A stretch of 64,000 bases of DNA from NCBI GenBank assembly GCA_021806645.1, contig JAJZQX010000001.1, positions 62,001 through 126,000 of the forward strand, read 5' to 3'. Positions 1 through 10,113 of this stretch are shown here, piece after piece. Under the pieces are notes generated by a model. That model searched no databases. It was not told where the DNA came from and was given only the letters and a program-made list of their open reading frames with translations. The position numbers and the translations under genes are program-made. Origin of the DNA: Myxococcales bacterium. GTDB taxonomy: Bacteria; Myxococcota; Myxococcia; Myxococcales; Anaeromyxobacteraceae. The first letter of the stretch is position 1. Each line of letters begins with the position of its first letter.

Positions 1-21
1 GCGTGCACACGGTTGCTCCGT

Positions 22-44
22 GAAGGCCGCTTGTCAAGGCCTTC
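22..44. repeat. Inverted repeat beyond the ampG-like stop
   Basis: GAAGGCC at 22-28 pairs with GGCCTTC at 38-44 across a 9-nt loop. It lies 58 bases beyond the stop of the minus-strand permease gene. It could be a terminator stem, but no T-run follows on either strand. Bases 1-102 otherwise show no gene I can defend. Confidence 0.3.
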
Positions 45-102
45 CTCCGGCCACGCTCCTCGAGGAGCTTGAAGAGGACGCCGGCCCGCGCCGGGCGCAG
101 GT

Positions 103-1455
103 TCAGGGCCCGCGCCCTGCGCCGGCGCCACCAGGAGCCGGCGACGCCACATCCGGCTGCCCGAACGGCGCGATCCGCTGCAGGAAGATGAAGCCGGGCA
201 CCGCCACCACGGTGGCGCAGAAGGTGAAGAAGACGGGATAGCCGAGCAGGTCTACGAGGTAGCCGGAGGGGATGCCGGCGGTCCAGCGCCCCACCGCGAA
301 GAGGCTGGAGAGGAGCGCGAACTGCGTGACCGCGTTCTTCTTGTCGCAGACGCGCAGGAGCAGCGCCCCCTGGGCCACCGAGGCCATCGACTTGGCGCCG
401 TATTCCCCGGCGATGCTGACGTAGGCCCAGACTCGGGTGGCGGCGTCGAGGGGCGGCAGGCCGGTGGCGCAGAGGTGGGCGTCTAGCGGCGCCGCGCGGC
501 TCACGGCGGCGGCGGCGTAGAGCAGGTTGGCCAGCGCCTGGGCGATGCCCAGCACCCAGAGCGCGCGTCCCACGCCCAGCTTCATGGTGAGCCCCACCGC
601 CGCGGCGCTCCCGGCGATGGAGGCGACGATGCCGATGGTCTTCACCGCCGCGCCCAGCTCGGCGTTGGAGAAGCAGAGGTCCTTCAAGAACGGGTTGACC
701 ATGGTCCCGGCCATGTTGTCCCCGAACTTGTAGAAGATCAGGAACAGCGCGATGGCGATGGCGTCGCCTCGGCGGAAGAAGGCGCCCAGGGGCTCGACCA
801 CCGCGGCGCGCAGCGAGGCGCGCGGCACCGGCGGTTGCTCGGGCTCGTCGCACCAGAAGACCAGCCCGACGCAGGCCACGAAGAGCACGCCGATCAGCAA
901 GAAGACCAGCGGCCAGCCGAGGACGTCCACCAGGCCGATGGCGACCGCCCCGGCCAGCAGCATCCCCACCCAGTAGTAGACCGAGCGGACGCCGGGGGCC
1001 GCGGCATGCTCCTCGGGGCGCAGGAACTCGACGGCGTAGGCGTCGTAGGCGATGTCCTGCGTGGCTCCGAGGAAGGCGATGGCCATTGCCAGCAGGCCGA
1101 GCGCCAGCGGAGCCGAGGCCAGCGGTGTCCCGGCCTCCCGGGCGGCCAGGGCCCGCCAGGCGAAGGCGGCCAGCGCGCCGAAGGCCAGCGCCAACCCGAG
1201 CTGCATGAGGATGATCCAGCTGCGGCGGCGGCCGGGCCAGGGGACCGCGAAGCGATCGACCAGCGGCGCCCAGAGGAACTTGAGCGTCCAGGGGAGCGAG
1301 GCGGCGGAGAGGAGGCCGATCTGGGTGCGGGAGATGCCGAGGTCGACCAGGAAGACCTGGAAGGTGTTGAAGATCCAGCCGAGCGGCATGCCGGACGGGA
1401 TGGAGAGCAGCCCCATCAACTGGAGCCGCTTGGTGAAGACGATGCGCTTGGCCAA
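103..1455 (-). CDS. AmpG-like MFS permease
   Basis: An inner-membrane transporter of the major facilitator superfamily, closest in pattern to AmpG (muropeptide permease). The first helix region reads GLLSIPSGMPLGWIF, followed by LGISRTQIGLLSAASLPWTL and a KFLWAPLVDRF motif after helix 2, which is the AmpG signature. About 12 hydrophobic segments fill the roughly 450 residues. The reading frame stays open to 1632, but those first residues are Pro/Arg-rich and unlike the family. I therefore place the start at a TTG (1455), giving MAKRIVFTKR; ATG at 1416 is a weaker alternative. No clear ribosome site supports either. The substrate could be a muropeptide or another solute, and no peptidoglycan-recycling genes adjoin it. 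Confidence 0.8.
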   Translation of the reverse strand: MAKRIVFTKRLQLMGLLSIPSGMPLGWIFNTFQVFLVDLGISRTQIGLLSAASLPWTLKFLWAPLVDRFAVPWPGRRRSWIILMQLGLALAFGALAAFAWRALAAREAGTPLASAPLALGLLAMAIAFLGATQDIAYDAYAVEFLRPEEHAAAPGVRSVYYWVGMLLAGAVAIGLVDVLGWPLVFLLIGVLFVACVGLVFWCDEPEQPPVPRASLRAAVVEPLGAFFRRGDAIAIALFLIFYKFGDNMAGTMVNPFLKDLCFSNAELGAAVKTIGIVASIAGSAAAVGLTMKLGVGRALWVLGIAQALANLLYAAAAVSRAAPLDAHLCATGLPPLDAATRVWAYVSIAGEYGAKSMASVAQGALLLRVCDKKNAVTQFALLSSLFAVGRWTAGIPSGYLVDLLGYPVFFTFCATVVAVPGFIFLQRIAPFGQPDVASPAPGGAGAGRGP

Positions 1456-1745
1456 GGTGGAGCGGAGCGTAGACGGGGGGCGGGGCCGCCACAAGTTCGG
1501 GGCGGGAGGGTCCGTACGGCGGGGCCGCGCGCTGTATGCGTTCGGTTGCCGCGTGCGGCGGTGGGGCGGCGGCTCGGTCGGGACGAGATCGAGGGGCGGA
1601 GCAGGAAGGCGAGCGTGTCGCGAGCCCGGCATGCTTCGAGGAGTTCGAGGGAGGGAGTCGTGGCGGAACGAGGGAGCGGCGGCGCCATCGCGCCACCCCC
1701 ACCCCTTGTCCCCCCTCTCCCCGCGAGGGTACCTTCCCCCGCACC
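1456..1745. other. Divergent intergenic region, ampG-like / moaB
   Basis: This stretch separates the minus-strand permease from moaB. The open frames across it are Pro/Arg-rich and look like composition artefacts. No convincing promoter, repeat or small gene is visible. Both genes must be transcribed outward from here. Confidence 0.4.
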
Positions 1746-2270
1746 ATGTCCCACCACCAGCACCGCGCCGAGGCGCCGGCCACCGTCCGCTTCGGCGTCA
1801 TCACCGCCTCCGACACCCGCGGCCCGGCCGAGGACGAGAGCGGCCGCTTCCTGCGCGAGGCCATCGCCAGCGCCGGCCATGGGCTGGCCCACTACGCGGT
1901 GGTGCGCGACGAGCCGGAGGCGATCCGCGCGGCGCTCACCGCGGCGGCGGCCGCCGGAGCCGAGGCGCTGGTGGTCAACGGCGGCACCGGCATCGCCAGC
2001 CGCGACCGGACCTACGAGGCGGTGGCCGGCCTCGTCGAGAAGCGGCTCGACGGCTTCGGCGAGCTCTTCCGCATGCTCTCCTTCGCCGAGATCGGCAGCG
2101 CCGCCATGCTCTCCCGCGCCATGGCGGGTACCTGGGGCGGGCGCATCGTCTTCTCCGTCCCCGGTTCGCTGGCCGCGGTCGAGCTGGCCTGGGCGCGGCT
2201 CATCGCCCCCGAGGTCGGCCACGTGCTCCGAGAGCTGAGGAAGGACGCCGCGCCGCCGCCGCACCGGTGA
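1746..2270 (+). CDS. moaB: MoaB/Mog-type molybdopterin protein
   Basis: A 174-residue MoCF-domain protein. Proteins of this family adenylylate molybdopterin or bind it during molybdenum cofactor synthesis in the cytoplasm. The sequence opens with RFGVITASDTRG. The family's GGTG motif is at residues 79-82, followed by the expected SRDRTYEAV. The C-terminal part has the usual FSVPGS turn. The length matches MoaB. ATG 1746 was chosen because translation upstream is low-complexity and the family begins about 15 residues before VITASD. The next gene starts 7 bases after the stop, so the two are probably cotranscribed. No other cofactor genes are nearby. Confidence 0.88.
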   Translation: MSHHQHRAEAPATVRFGVITASDTRGPAEDESGRFLREAIASAGHGLAHYAVVRDEPEAIRAALTAAAAAGAEALVVNGGTGIASRDRTYEAVAGLVEKRLDGFGELFRMLSFAEIGSAAMLSRAMAGTWGGRIVFSVPGSLAAVELAWARLIAPEVGHVLRELRKDAAPPPHR

Positions 2271-2277
2271 GGCGTCG

Positions 2278-3234
2278 ATGAAGCGCCGCGCCCCCTTCAC
2301 GCCCGCCGACGCCGCCGCGCTCCGGCCGCTGCTCGAGCGGCTCGACGCCACGCTCGACCGGGCCGCCCGACTCGCCGCCGATCCGGTCGAGCTGCCGCGC
2401 CGCTACGCCTCGCCCCACGACCAGGAGGTGAGCGGGCTGCTGGCCTCCTGCCTCGCCTACGGCCGCGCCGACCTCTTCAAGCCCATCCTGGTCCGGCTGC
2501 TGGACCAGCTGGGCGACTCGCCGGCCGCCGCGGTCGAGGACTTCGCCGCCGCGCCGTCGGTGGACGCCGTCGGCTGGTTCCGTTACCGCTTCAACCAGCC
2601 GGCGGATCTGGCCGCGCTCCTCTCCGCCATCGGCCACCTGCGCCGGGCCCACGGCTCGCTCGGCGCCCGCTTCGCCGCGCTCTTCGCCGCTTCCGGCGGT
2701 GGGCCGCCGGCCCTCCGCCCGGCGTTGGCCCGCTTCGCCGCCGAGCTGCGCGAGGCCCCGCCGGTGGCGGCGCTGCTCGAAGGCCGTGGCGGACGCGGCC
2801 TGCGCCACCTGCTCCCGGACGCCGCCGGGCCGGGCGCGGCCAAGCGCTGGAACCTCTTCCTGCGCTGGATGGTCCGCGGCCCCGACGCCATCGACCTGGG
2901 CGCCTGGCGTGGACTGCCGCGCTCCGCGCTGCTGGTGCCGCTCGACACCCACGTCCACCGCGTGGCGCGCCGGCTCGGGCTCACCGGCCGCGCCGACGCC
3001 GGCTGGCGCACCGCCGAGGAGATCACGGCGGGCCTGCGGCTGGTCGATCCGGACGACCCGGTCCGCTACGACTTCGCCCTCTGCCACCTGGGCATGAGCG
3101 GCGGCTGCCCGGCGCGACTCACGACGGCCCACTGCGCCGCCTGTCCGCTGGTCAGCGCCTGCCGGTGCGCCAGCGCGGCAGCGGGACCTCGGCGTCGGCC
3201 GGCACCGCGCACCGGTAGAGCTCGAAGGCGCTGA
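2278..3234 (+). CDS. TIGR02757 family protein
   Basis: A 318-residue member of the TIGR02757/DUF2400 family, whose function is not established. Recognisable blocks are the N-terminal YASPHDQEVSGLLASCLAYG and the central KRWNLFLRWMVRG, followed by LVPLDTHVHRVARRLGL. The C-terminal cysteines (C-x8-C-x2-C-x5-C) resemble the iron-sulphur loop of endonuclease III-type HhH-GPD proteins, so a nucleic-acid or Fe-S role is an inference. The last 25 or so residues are Arg/Pro-rich and overlap the convergent glycosyltransferase gene by 83 bases. The true function is unknown. Confidence 0.82.
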   Translation: MKRRAPFTPADAAALRPLLERLDATLDRAARLAADPVELPRRYASPHDQEVSGLLASCLAYGRADLFKPILVRLLDQLGDSPAAAVEDFAAAPSVDAVGWFRYRFNQPADLAALLSAIGHLRRAHGSLGARFAALFAASGGGPPALRPALARFAAELREAPPVAALLEGRGGRGLRHLLPDAAGPGAAKRWNLFLRWMVRGPDAIDLGAWRGLPRSALLVPLDTHVHRVARRLGLTGRADAGWRTAEEITAGLRLVDPDDPVRYDFALCHLGMSGGCPARLTTAHCAACPLVSACRCASAAAGPRRRPAPRTGRARRR

Positions 3235-4639
3235 CCAGCTCGTCGCCGCGCCGGGCCACCTCAGGCTCGAGCCGCTCGAGCGTGGCGCAGAGCTTCGCCT
3301 TGCCTTCGCAGGTGCGCCGCTCGCGCGGATCGATCACCAGCAGCAGCGAGTGCCCCTTCACCGCGGCCGGGTCGAGCCACTCGTCGAACTGGAGCCCGTT
3401 CTCGCCGAAGACGCCCGCCGACTGGGTCCGCGGCCGGCCCGGCAGGTAGAAGGCGAGCTCGGCGGCCGGCTTGTAGGTGCAGCCGACCACCAGCGGCTCG
3501 CCGCCCATGGCCCGCCGCTCGGCGTCGACGCGGGCCGCCAGCTGCTTCCACCCGGCGAACATCTCGTCGCGGGCCGGGAAGGGGAGCGCCGGCCAGAGCG
3601 GCATCAGGTGCATGTAGAGGCTGAAGATCGCCGCCAGCGCTCCCGCCGACCAGGTGAAGCGGCGCACCCAGGCCCGGTCCCAGCGTTCCAGCGCCAGCTC
3701 GGCGCCGGCCAGCAGCGCCGCCGGGTAGGCCGGCGCGCCCCAGTTCATCTTGACCCAGTGGAACGGGGAGATGACCAGCATGAGCAGGACCAGCGGCAGC
3801 GAGAAGATGGCGGCCACGCGCCAGCCCGGTTCGCGCCAGCGCCGCGCCGCCAGGAACGGCGCCGCCATGAGCGCCAGCCAGAGGAGCGGCGAGACGCTGA
3901 GCGCCTGCAGCCCGATGAAGCGGCCGACCAGCACCGGCGTGAACGCGAAGGTGCGGGTGCGCCCCTCCGACTGGAAGACGAAGCTGACGCCGTGCCGCTC
4001 GGCGTTCCAGAGGAGCACCGGCGAGAAGACCAGCGCGGCCAGGAGGAGGCCGAGCCACGGCCAGGGCGAGGCGATCAGCTTCCGGCCCCGCGGGTCGAGC
4101 AGCAGCGCCAGCCCGAGCTGTGGGACCAGCAGGAAGGCGGTGTACTTGCCCAGCGCCGCGAGGCCCGTGGCCAGGCCGGCCGCCAGCAGCCAGCGGCCGT
4201 CCTCCTCGTCGAGCGCCCGGACCGTGAAGTAGAGACAGGCCGCCCAGCCGGAGAGGAGCGGGGCGTCGGGCGTGATCACCACCTGGCCGAGCGAGGTTAG
4301 GGGGGAGAGCAGCGCGAAGACGGTGGCCAGGAGCGCGGCCCGCTCCGAGAAGAGCCGGCGCCCGGCGAGGAAGAGGAAGAACAGGAAGAGGCCCGAGTGG
4401 AGGGTCGCCGCCAGCCGGATGGCCCGCTCGTTGGCGCCGAAGAGGTCGGTGGCGGCGCGGATGGTCCAGGCGGCCAGCGGCGGGTGGTCGAAGTAGGAGA
4501 GGGCGAGCCTCCGGCTCCACGTCCAGTAATAGGCCTCCTGCGGCGAGAGGGCGACCAGGCCGGCGTAGGCGACGTGAAAGAGTAGCGAGCCGGCCACCAG
4601 CAGCATCGCGGCGCGGGCGGGGGTGAGGGCCTTGGGCAT
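3152..4639 (-). CDS. PMT/ArnT-like membrane glycosyltransferase
   Basis: A 495-residue integral membrane glycosyltransferase of the PMT_2 (GT39/GT83-like) fold. It uses polyprenyl-phosphate-linked sugars to modify lipids or proteins on the periplasmic side. The first loop contains the family's acidic motif and the hallmark DHPP (SYFDHPPLAAW), with a second acidic motif in VVITPDAPLL. About 11-12 hydrophobic helices follow, then a soluble C-terminal domain from about residue 370. ATG 4639 follows directly on the stop of the c-di-AMP synthase gene, so the two are probably one transcript. The acceptor cannot be told from sequence. Its 3' end overlaps the convergent TIGR02757 gene. Confidence 0.82.
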   Translation of the reverse strand: MPKALTPARAAMLLVAGSLLFHVAYAGLVALSPQEAYYWTWSRRLALSYFDHPPLAAWTIRAATDLFGANERAIRLAATLHSGLFLFFLFLAGRRLFSERAALLATVFALLSPLTSLGQVVITPDAPLLSGWAACLYFTVRALDEEDGRWLLAAGLATGLAALGKYTAFLLVPQLGLALLLDPRGRKLIASPWPWLGLLLAALVFSPVLLWNAERHGVSFVFQSEGRTRTFAFTPVLVGRFIGLQALSVSPLLWLALMAAPFLAARRWREPGWRVAAIFSLPLVLLMLVISPFHWVKMNWGAPAYPAALLAGAELALERWDRAWVRRFTWSAGALAAIFSLYMHLMPLWPALPFPARDEMFAGWKQLAARVDAERRAMGGEPLVVGCTYKPAAELAFYLPGRPRTQSAGVFGENGLQFDEWLDPAAVKGHSLLLVIDPRERRTCEGKAKLCATLERLEPEVARRGDELVSAFELYRCAVPADAEVPLPRWRTGRR

Positions 4640-5524
4640 CTAGACTCGACGGATGCGCTGGCGGAGTTCCAGGACGATCTCGCCGTCCCGGAAGAAGCGG
4701 ACCGCGCCGCTGGTCTGGGACACGGTGATGGCGACGGCCTCGGTGTCGCTGGTCATCGAGGCGGCGGCGGAGTGGCGAGCGCCGAGGCCGAGCGGAAGCG
4801 AGACGTCGTGGCTCATGGAGAGCAGGTAGCGGCCGGCGGCCAGCACCACGCCGTCCTCGCGGATGATGAAGGCGCCGTCGAGGGCGGCGAAGGTCTTGAT
4901 GGCCTCGCGGATGGGCGGATCGAGCGAGTTGCGGTCGGCCTCGCTGATCCCCTGGAACGGGTTGAGCGTCAGCTGCCGGCTCTTCTCCATCACCTGGGTG
5001 GAGTCACCCACCACGATGATGGTGCCGATGGCGTGCCCCTCGTACCCCTCGGCGCCGATCTCCATGGCGGTGTGGATGAGCCCCTCGATCACCTGCGTCG
5101 AGAAGCCCGAGGGGAGGCCGAGCGTGTCGACCCGGATCTTCTCCTCGGGGTCCTCCGAGCCGATGGTCACCTTGATCATGGTGTCGGCGGTCTTGTCCTC
5201 GCCGGGGCCGCAGCAGGCCAGCACGGTGTCGCCGTCGCGGACCAGGCCGGCAGACTGGGCCGCCACGATGGCCACCTTGATCTTCTCGACCCGGGTGTAG
5301 TCGTAGGGTGGGATCACCACCGCCAGGTACTTGCGGGCGCGGAGCTGGTGGGCCAGCCCGTCGCTGGTGACGGCGTAGACCAGCTTCTTCTTGATGGGGC
5401 GGCCGCGGATGTCGCTGGGCGAGAGCGGCTCGTCGGAGACCAGCAGCAGCCGGTCCACCTCGGAGCGGGTGGAGAGCGCCAGCGCCGACTTCAGGAACTC
5501 ACGGTCAAACCTGCCTTCCGACAT
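4640..5524 (-). CDS. DacZ-type diadenylate cyclase
   Basis: Predicted cytosolic enzyme making cyclic di-AMP from two ATP. The C-terminal part (about residues 170-285) is a DAC (DisA_N) domain with the DGA motif at 216-218. The second catalytic motif reads RHS at 250-252 where classical DisA enzymes have RHR. The N-terminal 150 residues resemble a pyruvate-kinase C-terminal-like domain (VYAVTSDGLAHQLRARKY, then VLACCGPGEDKTADTM). That architecture is known from archaeal DacZ/CdaZ enzymes rather than DisA, CdaA or CdaS. There is no membrane segment. It is the promoter-proximal gene of a pair with the glycosyltransferase. Activity is inferred, not shown. Confidence 0.82.
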   Translation of the reverse strand: MSEGRFDREFLKSALALSTRSEVDRLLLVSDEPLSPSDIRGRPIKKKLVYAVTSDGLAHQLRARKYLAVVIPPYDYTRVEKIKVAIVAAQSAGLVRDGDTVLACCGPGEDKTADTMIKVTIGSEDPEEKIRVDTLGLPSGFSTQVIEGLIHTAMEIGAEGYEGHAIGTIIVVGDSTQVMEKSRQLTLNPFQGISEADRNSLDPPIREAIKTFAALDGAFIIREDGVVLAAGRYLLSMSHDVSLPLGLGARHSAAASMTSDTEAVAITVSQTSGAVRFFRDGEIVLELRQRIRRV

Positions 5525-5588
5525 GGCGCCAGTATCGACGCGCCGGGAGGGTGAGTCAAAGCGCGTGTCGGCATCTCACCGGAGCGCC

Positions 5589-5617
5589 TTGACACGCCTG
5601 CCACCGGCGTCTAGGTT
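5589..5617 (+). promoter_or_regulatory. Predicted sigma-70 promoter of dksA-like gene
   Basis: A perfect -35 TTGACA at 5589-5594 is followed by a 17-base spacer and a weak -10 TAGGTT at 5612-5617. Transcription would begin near 5624, leaving a leader of about 40 bases before the TTG start at 5666. Confidence 0.5.
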
Positions 5618-5665
5618 CACGGGTCTTTCGAGGCTCCCTGAGGGGCCCGGGGTGGAGGAAATCGC

Positions 5666-6028
5666 TTGAACAAGAAGGATCTGAAGCGGTTCAAGACGAT
5701 GCTCGAGGAGTCGAGGCGTCAGCTGCTCGCGTCGGCCAAGAAGACGCTGACCGAAGAGGCCAGCTTCGACACCGACGACCTGCCCGACGAGATCGACCAG
5801 GCTTCCAGCGAGTACACGCAGTCGATGATCTTCCGGCTCCGCGATCGGGAGAAGTTCCTCCTCTCCAAGATCGACAAGGCGCTGGCCCGGGTCGAGACCG
5901 GCACCTTCGGCATCTGCGAGAAGTGCGAGGAGGAGATCTCGGCCAAGCGGCTCGAGGCTCGCCCGGTCACCACCCTCTGCATCCGCTGCAAGGAAGAGCA
6001 GGAGCAGAAGGAGAAGTCGTTCGGGTAG
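5666..6028 (+). CDS. DksA/TraR family zinc-finger regulator
   Basis: A 120-residue RNA polymerase secondary-channel regulator of the DksA/TraR family. These proteins act with ppGpp to retune transcription. The N-terminal half is a predicted coiled coil with the acidic tip region DTDDLPDEIDQASSEY. The C-terminal zinc finger has cysteines at 84, 87, 105 and 108 (GICEKCEEEI, then CIRCK). The start is a TTG preceded by a GGAGG site about 8 bases upstream; no better-placed ATG exists. It stands alone under its own predicted promoter. A Rel homologue about 4 kb away would supply the alarmone. Confidence 0.9.
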   Translation: MNKKDLKRFKTMLEESRRQLLASAKKTLTEEASFDTDDLPDEIDQASSEYTQSMIFRLRDREKFLLSKIDKALARVETGTFGICEKCEEEISAKRLEARPVTTLCIRCKEEQEQKEKSFG

Positions 6029-6052
6029 CGCCGGCGCCCGGACGGCGGACGC

Positions 6053-6943
6053 TCAGGCGTCCAGCCGGAAGAGCTGCGCTCCCAGCAACAGCTGGTCACC
6101 CGGCGCCAGCTCCGCCGATCCCACCACCTTGACGAAGCTGCCGTTGGAGCTGCCGAGGTCGGTGATGGTCACGAGGTCCGGCTCGACACGGATGACGGCG
6201 TGGCGTGCCGAGACGTAGCGGTCGCCGGGGAAGGTGACGTCGCCGGTCTCGCGACCCACGGTGTTCTCGCCCGGGCGCAGCGGGAAGATCTCCGCCACGC
6301 CGCCGCCGTCGAGCAGCTGGGCCAGCCGCAGCGTGGCGCCGGAATCGGCCGAACCCCAGGCCCGCCCCCCGTGCTCGTCTCCGCCGGGGGGGCGCGGCAG
6401 GGGCTCCAGCCGCACCAGCTGGCGGCCGATCCGGAGTTCCTCGCCGACCGAGACCCGGTGCGTCCCCCGGAGCCGCAGGTAGGTGCCGTTGACGCTTCCG
6501 AGGTCCTCGACCCGGACGTGCGGGCCCTGCCGGACGAAGCGGGCGTGACGGGGCGAGACGGTCGGGTCGTCGGCCAGCCGCAGCTCGCCCTCGGTCCGTC
6601 CGCAGAGGGTCTCGGCGCGGTTCAGCTCCAGCACCAGCCCGGGCAGGCCGTCGTGGCGGACGGCACAGAGCCGCGGCGCCGCCTCCAGCACCGTCACCTG
6701 CAGCGAGGTGCCCGAGGTGGTGGCGGGTTCCGGGACGCGGGGGGCGGCGGGCGGCGCGGCGGCGGCGAGACCGCAGTGGGCGCAGAACTTGAAGCCGGGC
6801 TGGAGCGCGGTGCCGCACCCGGCGCAGTGGCGGGTGGCGCGGCCCGCTCCATCGGGGCGCATGGCGTGGCCGCAGTCGAGGCAGTAGGCGAACGAAGCGT
6901 CGTTGTCCCGCCCGCAGCGGGGGCACTTCACCGGCCTGGCCAT
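6053..6943 (-). CDS. Zinc-ribbon protein with two FHA domains
   Basis: A 296-residue cytosolic adaptor predicted to bind phosphothreonine peptides. Two zinc ribbons open it (CPRCGRDNDASFAYCLDCG, then HCAGCGTALQ with FCAHCG). Two FHA domains follow, at about residues 105-170 and 215-290. Each keeps the core Gly-Arg, Ser-x-x-His and Asn-Gly residues (SPRHARF with SVNGTY; SARHAVI with SSNGSF). It is divergent from the Ser/Thr kinase gene, with about 60 bases between the starts. Kinase and FHA protein are therefore a likely signalling pair. The partner peptides are unknown. Confidence 0.85.
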   Translation of the reverse strand: MARPVKCPRCGRDNDASFAYCLDCGHAMRPDGAGRATRHCAGCGTALQPGFKFCAHCGLAAAAPPAAPRVPEPATTSGTSLQVTVLEAAPRLCAVRHDGLPGLVLELNRAETLCGRTEGELRLADDPTVSPRHARFVRQGPHVRVEDLGSVNGTYLRLRGTHRVSVGEELRIGRQLVRLEPLPRPPGGDEHGGRAWGSADSGATLRLAQLLDGGGVAEIFPLRPGENTVGRETGDVTFPGDRYVSARHAVIRVEPDLVTITDLGSSNGSFVKVVGSAELAPGDQLLLGAQLFRLDA

Positions 6944-7002
6944 CCCCGCATTTCGCCACGCCCGGGCCGATGGGTCAACGGAGCGGTGTAGAATGCCCGG
7001 TC

Positions 7003-8565
<1,563 letters not shown>

Positions 8566-8574
8566 CGGGCCGAC

Positions 8575-8874
8575 CTACTTCAGCTTCTCCTCGACCGAGC
8601 GCATCTTGCCGGCGATGCTGTGCGGCTTGTCCCGCCGGTCGTCGATCCGCAGCGAGGTGGAGACGCGCTGGGCCCCCTGGGTGAACGGGTGCTCGTGCAT
8701 GCGGCGCACCACCGCGAGGATCTCGTCGAGGTCGCCCTCGATGATGGTCCCCATGGCGGTGAGCTGGTGGTTGAGCGAGGTGCCGCGCAGGATCTTCTCC
8801 ACCCCGGCCACGAAGCGGGAGACGCTGGGCGTCCCGGTGCCGAGCGGCGTGATGGTGAGGAAGGCGATGGCCAT
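8575..8874 (-). CDS. MTH1187-family thiamine-binding protein
   Basis: A 99-residue protein of the MTH1187/YkoF-like (DUF77) family. Members form small ferredoxin-like oligomers and bind thiamine or related ligands. Family features are the N-terminal ITPLGTGTPSVSRFVAG strand-helix and the conserved AMGTIIEGDLDEIL and RVSTSLRIDDR segments. The length is typical. It lies 12 bases after the stop of the second FHA gene on the same strand and converges on the kinase gene with a 9-base gap. The thiamine synthesis genes thiS, thiG and thiE are far away at 51-54 kb, so a thiamine role rests on the family alone. Confidence 0.8.
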   Translation of the reverse strand: MAIAFLTITPLGTGTPSVSRFVAGVEKILRGTSLNHQLTAMGTIIEGDLDEILAVVRRMHEHPFTQGAQRVSTSLRIDDRRDKPHSIAGKMRSVEEKLK

Positions 8875-8886
8875 GGCGAGCCCGGG

Positions 8887-10035
8887 TCAGGCCACCGCGA
8901 CCCGGAGCACCTCGCGCCCGAGCCGCAACCAGTCGCCGTCGTGCAGTTCCCGCTCGGCGTGTGGTGGAACCCGGATGAAGGTGCCGTTGGAGGAGCCGAG
9001 ATCCTTGAGCCGGGCGCCACCGGCCGAGTCGACGACCAGCTCGGCGTGGGCCTGCGAGAGGAACGGGTCGTCGCCCAGGTTCACGGCGCAGCCCGAGCGG
9101 CCGATGGTGACCGAGCCGCCACCGCGGACGAAGACGCGGCCGGTGACGCCGCCCTCCAGCAGCTCCTCGATGACGACGGTCGGCGCGGGCGGGCGAGGCG
9201 CCCCGAGCCGCCGCGTGCCGTCGGGCGGCCCCGGGCCCGGCGTGGGCAACGAGCCGGCGAAGCGGAGCAGCCGGTCGCCGACGGCGAAGAGGTCGCCGTG
9301 GCGGAGCGGGACCGAGGGTCCCCGCAGGCGCAGGTAGGTGCCGCCAGGAGCCCCCTCGTCGCGCAGGTGGAGCGCGCCGCCCCGGTAGAAGAAGGTGGCG
9401 TGGAGCGGGGCGAGGCAGGGGTCGTCCGGGAAGATGACCGCGCCCTGTGTCCGGCCGGCGCCCACCACCTCCCTGTTGAGCTGGAAGCTGGCGCCGTCGA
9501 GCCCTTCGCCGCGCTCGAGTACCAGCGTGGCTCGCCCGGGGATGAGCGGTCCAGCCGCCGGGGCGGCTCGCGGGGGCGGCGCGTCGGCCGGCGGTGGGTG
9601 CGGCGGCCTGGCCGGCGCCGGCGGAATGGCGGCCCCGGGCGGCGGCTGCGAGGGGACGAGCGGGACGACGCGCGTCGGCGTGGTGGCCCCGCGCTGGAAG
9701 GCTCGAAGCACCGGCTGGCCGGGGGCCGGCGGCGGACCGGTGGGCGACGGCGAGGCCGGGCGCGGCGTGAGCGCGGCGGGGGTGAGGGCCGGACCGGGAG
9801 GCTGCGGCTCGGCCGCCGCGATGGGAATCGGCCTCGGCGTCACCTCCGGGGGCTCGCCAACGGCCGCGCCGCACGAGGCGCAAGCGCGCGCGCCCGGCTC
9901 GTTGTAGGCGTCACAGGCCCGGCAGACGATCCCGAGGATGCCGGTGAGCCGGCCGAGTTCCACGGCAGCGCCGCAGGAGGGGCAGGCGCTCATGGTGAGG
10001 TCGAGATCGCCGCCGCAGGACTTGCACTCGAGCAA
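8887..10035 (-). CDS. Zinc-ribbon protein with two FHA domains, long linker
   Basis: A 382-residue relative of the FHA protein at 6 kb. It starts with two zinc ribbons (LECKSCGGDLDL with CPSCGA; CRACDAYNEPGARACASCGA). A Pro/Ala-rich disordered linker runs over about residues 60-150. FHA domains follow at about 165-245 and 300-380; the second keeps SSNGTF. The first is degraded: a GRTQG loop is present, but APLHATF and GGTYLR replace the usual SxxH and NG. It may therefore not bind phosphothreonine. The start is a TTG at 10035 behind a GGAGGGG site. It is the first gene of a pair with the MTH1187 protein. Confidence 0.83.
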   Translation of the reverse strand: MLECKSCGGDLDLTMSACPSCGAAVELGRLTGILGIVCRACDAYNEPGARACASCGAAVGEPPEVTPRPIPIAAAEPQPPGPALTPAALTPRPASPSPTGPPPAPGQPVLRAFQRGATTPTRVVPLVPSQPPPGAAIPPAPARPPHPPPADAPPPRAAPAAGPLIPGRATLVLERGEGLDGASFQLNREVVGAGRTQGAVIFPDDPCLAPLHATFFYRGGALHLRDEGAPGGTYLRLRGPSVPLRHGDLFAVGDRLLRFAGSLPTPGPGPPDGTRRLGAPRPPAPTVVIEELLEGGVTGRVFVRGGGSVTIGRSGCAVNLGDDPFLSQAHAELVVDSAGGARLKDLGSSNGTFIRVPPHAERELHDGDWLRLGREVLRVAVA

Positions 10036-10113
10036 AGCGCCCCTCCGTCTGGGATTACTTACCCCGGGGCCGCCGGCGGCTCAACAGCGGCGCCGTCGAT
10101 TCCGGGCCCGACC

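Noticed and set aside
835-2238. Long plus-strand frame across the ampG-like and moaB region
   Set aside because: Its translation is Arg/Gly/Pro-rich and lies antisense to a clear MFS permease and out of frame with moaB; a GC-composition artefact.
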